A DNA stretch of 5,072 nucleotides from Hyphococcus sp. (GTDB lineage Bacteria > Pseudomonadota > Alphaproteobacteria > Caulobacterales > Parvularculaceae), in NCBI GenBank assembly GCA_021604605.1, contig BQJH01000223.1:1-5072 (forward strand). The letters are read 5' to 3'. Positions within the stretch are counted from its first letter, which is position 1, and every line of letters starts with the position of its first letter. Positions 1 through 4,394 of the stretch are shown here, piece after piece. The position numbers were made by a program, and so were the translations under genes. The notes under the pieces were generated by a model. The model did no database searches and was not told where the DNA came from. It worked only from the letters and a program-made list of their open reading frames with translations.

Positions 1-520
1 CGAAGCCGGAGGTATTTTTGACAACCTCAGGCAAGCGCGCCTCATCGGTTGTCGGGGTCGCGAGGCGGATAAAATCGAGCCCTTGTGCGCGCGCTGGCAG
101 ACAAAGTTCATTGTCTTCTTCCGGCGGCAGATCGACAATGATCAACCCGTCAACACCGGCCGCTTTAGCGTCACACACAAAAACATCCGGCCCGTAAGAA
201 TAAAACGGGTTGTAATAACCCATCAAAATGATCGGCGTTGTGTCATCTTCTTCACGAAACCGCCGCACCAAATCCAGCGTCTTGCGCAAGGTCTGCCCCG
301 CCTCAAGAGCGCGCAATCCCGCCGCCTGGATCGCCGGGCCATCTGCCATCGGATCGGTGAAAGCAACGCCAAGCTCAATGATGTCAGCGCCAGCAGCTGG
401 CAATTTTTTCAGGAGCGCCAGCGATGCGTCCATATCCGGATCGCCCGCCATAATGAACGGGATGAACGCAGCGCGATTTTCCGCCGCCAATGCTTCAAAT
501 TTTGCCTTGATCCGGGACAT
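1..520 (-). CDS. trpA: Tryptophan synthase alpha subunit, partial (C-terminus beyond left edge)
   Basis: TrpA cleaves indole-3-glycerol phosphate to indole and glyceraldehyde-3-phosphate, passing indole to TrpB in the cytoplasmic alpha2beta2 complex. The gene is open from ATG at 520 to the window edge, giving 173 residues of a usual 265-280. Visible family signatures are PFIMAGDP (residues 21-28), the loop ELGVAFTDPMADGP (49-62) and ILMGYYNP (98-105). Numbering matches the Salmonella enzyme: catalytic Glu49 and Asp60 are both present. Residue 53 is Ala where the classical enzymes have Pro. The start is supported by GGAG five bases upstream and by alignment of the N-terminus. The gene directly upstream on this strand is a CPBP protease, not trpB, with a 65-base gap and no clear terminator, so cotranscription with the protease is possible. 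Identification is very secure. Confidence 0.97.
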   Translation of the reverse strand, partial: MSRIKAKFEALAAENRAAFIPFIMAGDPDMDASLALLKKLPAAGADIIELGVAFTDPMADGPAIQAAGLRALEAGQTLRKTLDLVRRFREEDDTTPIILMGYYNPFYSYGPDVFVCDAKAAGVDGLIIVDLPPEEDNELCLPARAQGLDFIRLATPTTDEARLPEVVKNTSGF

Positions 521-585
521 GTTTTCTCCGGCGGCGAGGGTTAAAGCCTCCACCAGAGATTGCAAGCCCGAAACAGACAAGCGCT

Positions 586-1329
586 CTAGAAGAAAGAACT
601 CGAAAAGTTGATCAGATTATGGGCGACAATCGGTATCACCAGACTGCCCGTGCGCTCTCGCAACCAGAGAAAACCAAAGCCCAAAATGCCTGTATATATA
701 AAAGCAATCCAACTCATAGTGATCGCCCCTTCGCTATACATAAGACTATGCCCGAGCCCGAAGATGATAGTGACGAGAACGCCAGCCCAACCAATCGGCG
801 CGCCTAACATGTTCATGCGCCCAGATATTAGAGCGGCGCTGAGCGCATATAAAAACAGGCCGCGATAAAATGGTTCTTCGTCCAGTCCTGGCATCGTCGC
901 CTGATAGAGCAAGCGCTCCGTACTCGTATCGGCGCCGTCGGCGGACAAAACTTCAAGCCCCACAACAGCCGCGACTAAAATTGCTGTCAGAATAACCGCC
1001 GGCAAGATCGAGCCCGGCGCCTGCTTTAGCGTGAAGCCGGTTTGCGGGAGTACAGATTTCCGGAACACTGAAAGGATAATAATCGCCAAGACAGTCGCCC
1101 CTATAGAGACGACTTTTCCTTCCCAATTCCAACCCAGTTCACCGAAGTAAGGATCAAGAGAAAACAAGGAGCCGCCTGCAACGACTGCGCTGACATAGAT
1201 CGTGAACAGAACGAGCGATCCAACAAGCCATGGATAACTAATCTTGATCAAGCCCACGGCCCGCAAGAGAAGCGCTATCGCGACAAGGGCCGTAACCCAC
1301 AACCCATAGCTGATCATCATATCCGTCAT
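586..1329 (-). CDS. CPBP family intramembrane metalloprotease (CAAX protease/Rce1-like)
   Basis: This is a 247-residue polytopic membrane protein with about seven or eight hydrophobic segments. All three hallmark motifs of the CPBP/ABI family are intact: EExxxR (Glu151, Glu152, Arg156), FxxxH (Phe190, His194) and HxxxN (His237, Asn241). In the family these residues form the metal- or glutamate-based active site inside the membrane, so the protein should be catalytically competent. Family members include eukaryotic Rce1, which trims prenylated CAAX proteins, and bacterial proteins tied to bacteriocin immunity or membrane signalling; the substrate here is unknown. The start at 1329 is favoured by GGAAAGG on the minus strand about nine bases upstream; Met4 and Met5 are possible alternatives. 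The gene is divergent from the DUF2975/Xre pair across a 124-base region full of dyad repeats, and its 3' end lies 65 bases before trpA. The local context names no substrate. Confidence 0.93.
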   Translation of the reverse strand: MTDMMISYGLWVTALVAIALLLRAVGLIKISYPWLVGSLVLFTIYVSAVVAGGSLFSLDPYFGELGWNWEGKVVSIGATVLAIIILSVFRKSVLPQTGFTLKQAPGSILPAVILTAILVAAVVGLEVLSADGADTSTERLLYQATMPGLDEEPFYRGLFLYALSAALISGRMNMLGAPIGWAGVLVTIIFGLGHSLMYSEGAITMSWIAFIYTGILGFGFLWLRERTGSLVIPIVAHNLINFSSSFF

Positions 1330-1385
1330 TGATTTTTGCCTTTCCGAGACCCAATGCGCTCACATCTTGCCGCTGCGCCCAATCC

Positions 1386-1400
1386 ATGAGATTATCTCAT
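1386..1400. repeat. Operator-like dyad 1 (7-base arms, 1-base centre)
   Basis: ATGAGAT at 1386-1392 is the exact reverse complement of ATCTCAT at 1394-1400, with T1393 between them. It includes the first of the phased ATTATC hexamers (1391-1396). It is nearest the protease gene, and a repressor bound here could affect that promoter. It is symmetric in sequence, but binding is only inferred. Confidence 0.6.
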
Positions 1401-1407
1401 ATTAGCT

Positions 1408-1434
1408 ATAAATTATCATTATTTGATAATTTAT
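1408..1434. repeat. Operator-like dyad 2 (perfect 11-base arms, 5-base spacer)
   Basis: ATAAATTATCA at 1408-1418 pairs perfectly with TGATAATTTAT at 1424-1434 around TTATT. It contains one ATTATC and one GATAAT. The stem is almost all A-T and has no T-run after it, so it is a poor terminator and more plausibly a protein-binding site. It is the longest perfect inverted repeat noted in the window. Confidence 0.75.
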
Positions 1435-1444
1435 TATCGATAAT
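1433..1444. repeat. Operator-like dyad 3 (12-base perfect palindrome)
   Basis: ATTATCGATAAT is a perfect palindrome made of two abutting ATTATC half-sites. It begins on the last two bases of dyad 2 and ends nine bases before the DUF2975 start codon, partly in the position of a ribosome-binding or start region. A protein bound here would block the rightward promoter or early transcription. Confidence 0.7.
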
Positions 1445-1453
1445 GGAAATTAT

Positions 1454-1993
1454 ATGTCAAGCCAAAAGAAGATGATCCAGCGTATCGCAGGCATCATGCA
1501 GGTCATCATCCCGCTTATCGGCATATTTTCGGCGGGGATACACCTCGTTTACTGGGGCGCCAGCGAAAACGTTATCTGGTTCGGGCCAGACAACGCGCAC
1601 AATCTCGTCATTCACGACAACCCGCCAATGGAGGGGCGCCGTCTTGTCGGTATTATCGCGACGTCGCCAGCCGTCATTGTCTGGCTTGTTGCCCTAGCCC
1701 ATCTCTTCTTTCTGTTCCGTCGGTTTCAGCAGGGCCATTTTATTGAACCGAAAGTTGTCAGCCATCTTCGCGGCTACACGCTATTTTCTGTGATTGCCGC
1801 GTTGCTTGATATTGCTGGCAGCGGCGCACGGCGTTGGGCGCAGGGTGAGTTTTCAGATCAACCCTTATGGACCCATATTCAAATTTCACCGGAACATTTT
1901 TTGATCGTTTTTTCCGCCGCTGTCTTTTACTTTGTCTCTTTCGTGATGGGCTACGCGATCACTTATAAAGACGAGGCGGAAAGTTATGTTTAG
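1454..1993 (+). CDS. DUF2975 family four-helix membrane protein
   Basis: This 179-residue protein has four predicted membrane helices at about residues 11-33, 64-89, 107-124 and 148-170. A polar, probably extracytoplasmic loop lies between helices 1 and 2 (35-62). A basic stretch after helix 2 (FRRFQQGHFIEPKVVSHLR, 88-106) resembles the conserved loop of DUF2975 proteins. These proteins are typically encoded directly before a YozG-like Xre regulator, as here, with nine bases between the genes. The biochemical role of the family is not known to me. The pairing suggests that the membrane protein senses something and controls or sequesters the regulator, which is inference. The ATG at 1454 has a weak GGAA (1445-1448) five bases upstream, itself just after dyad 3, so repressor binding could hinder expression. 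No cysteines or catalytic motif are visible. Confidence 0.85.
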   Translation: MSSQKKMIQRIAGIMQVIIPLIGIFSAGIHLVYWGASENVIWFGPDNAHNLVIHDNPPMEGRRLVGIIATSPAVIVWLVALAHLFFLFRRFQQGHFIEPKVVSHLRGYTLFSVIAALLDIAGSGARRWAQGEFSDQPLWTHIQISPEHFLIVFSAAVFYFVSFVMGYAITYKDEAESYV

Positions 1994-2002
1994 GGTCGCC
2001 GC

Positions 2003-2203
2003 ATGACGATTGTGATCAAGCTGGATGTCATGCTAGCGGAAAAGAAAATGAAGTCTAAAGACCTCGCGGCGCAGCTTGGCGTGACGGAAGCCAATCTTTC
2101 AAAGCTCAAATCAGGCCGTGTGAAAGGCGTTAAGTTTGAAACGCTGGACAGGATTTGTGAAATTCTGGATTGCGAACCCGGCGATATTATCGCCCGCAAA
2201 TAA
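2003..2203 (+). CDS. YozG-like small Xre/Cro family transcriptional regulator
   Basis: This 66-residue single-domain DNA-binding protein starts MTIVIKLDVMLAEKKM, the usual N-terminus of YozG-like Cro/C1 regulators found beside DUF2975 genes. The helix-turn-helix spans about residues 18-38, with the recognition helix near TEANLSKLKSG (28-38). The C-terminal helix ends in LDCEPGDII (55-63), a hallmark of the group. It lacks any ligand or sensor domain, so signal input probably comes from a partner, most likely the DUF2975 protein encoded nine bases upstream. AGGG at 1992-1995 overlaps the upstream stop codon and serves as a ribosome-binding site seven bases before the ATG, consistent with coupled translation. 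Its natural candidate target is the set of ATTATC dyads before the operon (autoregulation), which is untested. The fold assignment is firm; the regulated genes are inferred. Confidence 0.93.
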   Translation: MTIVIKLDVMLAEKKMKSKDLAAQLGVTEANLSKLKSGRVKGVKFETLDRICEILDCEPGDIIARK

Positions 2204-2209
2204 CGCCAT

Positions 2210-2241
2210 AAAAAACCCGGATGCGAGGCTTCACATCCGGG
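2210..2241 (-). terminator. Intrinsic terminator of the 2268-2840 gene
   Basis: CCCGGATG (2216-2223) pairs with CATCCGGG (2234-2241) across a 10-base loop. On the minus strand the GC-rich stem is followed at once by six T residues (+ strand A-run 2210-2215), the classical layout. It lies just past the stop codon of the exported protein gene. The plus-strand side lacks a T-run, so the Xre operon either uses it poorly or reads through into antisense. A smaller hairpin, GGCTT/AAGCC at 2241-2257, follows and also has no T-run. Confidence 0.88.
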
Positions 2242-2267
2242 GCTTACTTAAAAAGCCGAGTTAAAGA

Positions 2268-2840
2268 CTAGGACTGGTCCTGGCTGTCCATGTACTTATC
2301 GAGATCTTCCTTCACTGCCGCGACGGCTTTCTTGTCCGCCTCCGGGGCGTTCTTGACCGTTTCCATCATGGCGAATGTGCTCTCCAGTTGCGCGCGCATT
2401 TCCGGCGGCACCATATCCAGCATGGACTTGTCCATACCTTCCATCATCGCCATGGATTTTGGATCTTGCTCCTGCATTTTGATCGCCATGTAAGCAACCA
2501 TCACGCGGTCACCAACGCTGCCCCATTGCGTCGGCGTAAACCCGTGTGGCTTCACCGCTTTGGCCAGCCTGGCATGTTCTGCCGAATGGTCTTTCTTCAA
2601 AACTGCAACGGCTTTTGAATAAGGCTTAAACTCTTCGCCTGCTTTTGGCTGTGTCTCAATCGCCATTTGCTCGGTCTTGCCTTCCGCATCCATCTCCTTT
2701 TTCAAGGTTTCAAGCGCAGGCAGTGTCGCGGCAAAGCGCTTGGCCTGATCTTCGGTCAGCGGTTTTTGGTCTCCCGCAGATGCGCCTGAAACCATCAACA
2801 GGACGGCGCCGGCAGCAATCATCATAACACGTTGTAACAT
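2268..2840 (-). CDS. Exported Met-rich helical protein of unknown function
   Basis: This 190-residue protein has a clear Sec signal peptide: basic start, hydrophobic core at about residues 5-18, and an AXA site with likely cleavage after ASA (Ala22). The mature part is predicted helical and highly charged, with no cysteine, so it should be a soluble periplasmic protein. The segment KPHGFTPTQWGSVGDRVMVAYMA (97-119) recalls an HGF...W...AY pattern that I associate, from memory, with uncharacterised alphaproteobacterial exported proteins. Residues 122-160 are rich in methionine (MQEQDPKSMAMMEGMDKSML and following), which in other proteins can bind copper; the function here is not known. GAAGGG (+ strand 2851-2856) lies ten bases before the ATG and supports the start. 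The gene is convergent with the Xre operon, and its terminator sits between them. Confidence 0.8.
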   Translation of the reverse strand: MLQRVMMIAAGAVLLMVSGASAGDQKPLTEDQAKRFAATLPALETLKKEMDAEGKTEQMAIETQPKAGEEFKPYSKAVAVLKKDHSAEHARLAKAVKPHGFTPTQWGSVGDRVMVAYMAIKMQEQDPKSMAMMEGMDKSMLDMVPPEMRAQLESTFAMMETVKNAPEADKKAVAAVKEDLDKYMDSQDQS

Positions 2841-3070
2841 TTAATTATTTCCCTTCTTTTCATCTCCGCTCCCCATCGCGAGACGATGCTTCATATCATA
2901 TTTCGATCGTTTGAAGAATGACGATGCCGTAACGAAAGTTCTTGAGTTTATGATTGTGCACTCACCGCTCATTCCCGCGAAAGCGGGAATCCACTTCAAG
3001 GATTGAGGCCTCACAGTTTTCTCACTGGATCCCGGATCAAGTCCGGGAAAGGCGGATAGCTAAGACACGG
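2841..3070. other. Intergenic region: leader of the exported-protein gene plus a REP-like repeat
   Basis: No credible gene lies in these 230 bases. The left part (2841-2964) must carry the minus-strand promoter of the exported-protein gene; a TATGAT-like box near 2890 was seen without a good -35. The right part is the repeat described separately. There is no canonical T-run terminator after arfB, so the repeat hairpins may end or stabilise that transcript. Confidence 0.6.
2965..3055. repeat. REP-like palindromic dispersed repeat
   Basis: The outer ends CCGCTCATTCCCG (2965-2977) and CGGGAAAGGCGG (3044-3055) are near inverted copies. Inside are two strong hairpins: ATTCCCGC-GAAA-GCGGGAAT (2971-2990) and CCCGGA-TCAAG-TCCGGG (3031-3047), with a 10-base palindrome TGAGGCCTCA (3004-3013) between them. 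The ATTCCCGCGAAAGCGGGAATCC and TGGATCCCGGATCAAGTCCGGG motifs are well known from short extragenic repeats present in many copies in proteobacterial genomes. It sits just downstream of arfB, the typical extragenic position. It encodes no transposase and, if mobile, would need one supplied elsewhere. Confidence 0.85.
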
Positions 3071-3505
3071 CTAGTCGTCCTGCGCAGGTCTTTGCCGTCC
3101 GGCTTTCACTTCACTGCGACGCCGCTTTCCTTCCAGTCTTTTGCGTTTTTGTGATGGCGAGACTGATTTTTTCTTGCGCGGTTTCGGCGGTGTTAACGCG
3201 CGCTGGACCAGTGAGGCAAGACGCGCCCGCGCATCCTCGCGATTGCGCTCCTGCGAGCGGAACCGCTTCGCCTCAATAATCAGCACACCCTCTTTTGTCA
3301 TACGCCGCCCGGCGATGGATTTTAGACGCGTCTTGATTGAAGGTTCGAGACTGGGTGAGTTCGTTACGTCAAACCGCAACTGCACCGCCGTCTCAACCTT
3401 ATTGACATTCTGCCCGCCCGGTCCGGACGCGCGCATAAAGGTTTCGACGAGTTCCCAATCGGGGATGGTGATTGATGATGTGATTTTAAGGGGCATAGAA
3501 CTCAT
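3071..3505 (-). CDS. arfB: Alternative ribosome-rescue factor ArfB (peptidyl-tRNA hydrolase, YaeJ)
   Basis: ArfB enters the empty mRNA channel of ribosomes stalled without a stop codon and hydrolyses the peptidyl-tRNA. The 144-residue protein is close to the roughly 140 residues of E. coli ArfB. The catalytic GGQ is at residues 30-32 inside RASGPGGQNVNKVETAVQLRFD, and the C-terminal tail (about 108-139) is strongly basic (RKKK, KRKR, GKRRR), as needed to sit in the mRNA channel. This short length with a basic tail and no codon-recognition domain separates it from RF1/RF2. The start is uncertain: ATG at 3505 has a close GGAA, while Met4 (3496) gives 141 residues and a weak GAG upstream. It is divergent from the DUF3800 gene with only 44 bases between starts. 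The function is housekeeping quality control. Confidence 0.95.
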   Translation of the reverse strand: MSSMPLKITSSITIPDWELVETFMRASGPGGQNVNKVETAVQLRFDVTNSPSLEPSIKTRLKSIAGRRMTKEGVLIIEAKRFRSQERNREDARARLASLVQRALTPPKPRKKKSVSPSQKRKRLEGKRRRSEVKAGRQRPAQDD

Positions 3506-3549
3506 ATTTCCGAGACAGAAATTAAAAATTGCGGTATCAGTAGAGTCGT

Positions 3550-4287
3550 ATGAAAAATAGCGATTATATCATATACGTCGATGAAAGTGGTGACCCCAAT
3601 ATTAAAAATATTGACCCACAATATCCGATGTTTGCACTCTCATTTTGCATATTTCAAAAAGAACAATATGCATCAACGGTCTCCCCCTCTATTCAGCGGT
3701 TTAAGTTTAAACATTTCAATCACGATAATGTCGTATTGCATGAGCTAGATATACGAAAACCAAAGGGACAATATTCATTCTTACGAGATTCGAATAAACG
3801 TGAATCCTTTTTGATCGACCTAACTAGGGTTATTGCCGATGCGCCAATGACAATTATTGCTGCGGTTATCAAAAAGGATGTTTTAAAGCAGCAGTATTCC
3901 GACCCTGATGATCCATACGAAATTGCCTTAACATTCTGCTTAGAGAGAACATTTCGGTTCATGAAAGAATTAGGGCAAGCAGACCAGCAAACATTCATCA
4001 TTGCGGAAAGTCGAGGGAAATCAGAAAATAATTCACTGGAATTAGCGTTCAGACGCATCGTTGATGGGGGAAATTACGCAAATATCCGAATGCCATGCTT
4101 TAAACTTATGTTTGCTGCAAAGGGAGTCAATTTGGGCGGCATGCAATTAGCAGACCTTACAGCAAGACCAATTGGGCTAAGCGTTCTTCGACCAGACCAA
4201 CCAAACCGAGCATATAATACGATTGAGCCAAAAATCAGGCGGGGCCCACATGGAATTAAAGGGTTTGGCTTGAAAGTTTTTCCTTAA
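3550..4287 (+). CDS. DUF3800 domain protein, probable horizontally acquired gene
   Basis: This 245-residue soluble protein carries the features of DUF3800: YVDESGD near the N-terminus (residues 9-15, acidic Asp11, Glu12, Asp15), HELD (64-67), a central acidic strand AESRGKSENNSLELAFRR (152-169) and the C-terminal MQLADLTARPI (198-208) with Asp202. The spaced acidic residues resemble the metal-binding set of an RNase H-like nuclease fold, which has been proposed for the family; enzymatic activity is inference. DUF3800 genes are often found in phage-derived and defence-associated regions. Here it is a single gene between two core genes. Its GC content is about 41% by hand count against about 57% for arfB, which points to recent acquisition. 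AGAG (3542-3545) lies four bases before the ATG. The length is typical and the frame is complete, so it looks functional. Confidence 0.88.
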   Translation: MKNSDYIIYVDESGDPNIKNIDPQYPMFALSFCIFQKEQYASTVSPSIQRFKFKHFNHDNVVLHELDIRKPKGQYSFLRDSNKRESFLIDLTRVIADAPMTIIAAVIKKDVLKQQYSDPDDPYEIALTFCLERTFRFMKELGQADQQTFIIAESRGKSENNSLELAFRRIVDGGNYANIRMPCFKLMFAAKGVNLGGMQLADLTARPIGLSVLRPDQPNRAYNTIEPKIRRGPHGIKGFGLKVFP

Positions 4288-4317
4288 AAACACAGGGCCT
4301 CGACATTGCCGAGGCCC
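4286..4317 (-). terminator. Hairpin terminator downstream of rlmN
   Basis: GGGCCTCG (4295-4302) pairs with CGAGGCCC (4310-4317) over a 7-base loop. Reading the minus strand, the stem is followed by TGTG and then five T residues (+ strand A-run 4286-4290), so it suits termination of rlmN, whose stop lies about 78 bases away. The A-run overlaps the DUF3800 stop codon. On the plus strand the stem is followed by CATGCC with no T-run, so DUF3800 ends on a bare hairpin. Confidence 0.65.
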
Positions 4318-4358
4318 CATGCCGACCGGATATGTCCAGTCCGTAGCTAAGAGAGTAG

Positions 4359-4374
4359 ATAGGAATTTTCCTAT
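4359..4374. repeat. Small inverted repeat in the rlmN 3' region
   Basis: ATAGGAA and TTCCTAT are exact inverted copies separated by TT. It lies 20 bases past the rlmN stop codon within the 107-base gap before the DUF3800 end. An imperfect hairpin, GACCGGA/TCCAGTC, sits at 4324-4341. Both may be transcribed 3' structure of rlmN; no function can be assigned. Confidence 0.4.
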
Positions 4375-4394
4375 TATACGTCAAGTTACAAGCA

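Larger units (their letters stand above)
1330..1453. promoter_or_regulatory. Divergent control region between CPBP protease and DUF2975/Xre operon
   Basis: This 124-base gap separates two divergent start codons and must hold both promoters. Its right half (about 1386-1453) is very AT-rich. It contains three symmetric elements sharing the hexamer ATTATC/GATAAT: 1386-1400, 1408-1434 and 1433-1444. Same-strand ATTATC copies begin at 1391, 1412 and 1433, exactly 21 bases apart, near two helical turns; inverted copies (GATAAT) lie at 1425 and 1439. This is what a cooperative operator for a small helix-turn-helix protein would look like, and such a protein is encoded by the second gene of the operon. 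GATAAT at 1425 or 1439 could double as a -10 box, but no convincing -35 was found. The promoter positions are inference; the repeats are directly visible. Confidence 0.7.

Noticed and set aside
83..611. Two overlapping plus-strand open frames opposite trpA
   Set aside because: They are shadows of the trpA coding strand with no ribosome-binding site or recognisable domain; trpA is certain.
1408..1434. Long inverted repeat as an intrinsic terminator
   Set aside because: The stem is almost all A-T, lies just before a start codon in a divergent gap and has no following T-run.
1400..1453. AT-rich repeated stretch as a replication origin or iteron array
   Set aside because: It is too short, no DnaA-like boxes or replication gene are nearby, and a divergent operator explains the repeats better.
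586..2203. Bacteriocin immunity locus
   Set aside because: CPBP proteins can serve immunity, but no bacteriocin precursor, leader peptide or export gene is visible in the window.
586..2203. Toxin-antitoxin pair made of the Xre protein and its neighbour
   Set aside because: The DUF2975 protein is a four-helix membrane protein of a family known with this regulator; nothing shows toxicity.
2290..2827. Plus-strand open frames opposite the exported protein
   Set aside because: No domain or start signal; the minus-strand frame has a signal peptide, ribosome-binding site and terminator.
2954..3154. Open frame of 66 codons on the plus strand containing FPRKREST and HWIPDQVRERR
   Set aside because: These are the usual translations of the REP-like repeat, and the frame runs antisense into arfB; not a gene.
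3141..3560. 139-codon plus-strand open frame opposite arfB
   Set aside because: It mirrors arfB and would overlap the DUF3800 start; the GGQ protein on the other strand is clearly the gene.
3720..4058. 112-codon minus-strand open frame inside the DUF3800 gene
   Set aside because: Antisense shadow; the DUF3800 motifs fix the coding strand.
3550..4287. Insertion-sequence transposase because of the DE-rich motif and low GC
   Set aside because: The motifs match DUF3800, and no terminal inverted repeats or target duplication were found flanking it.
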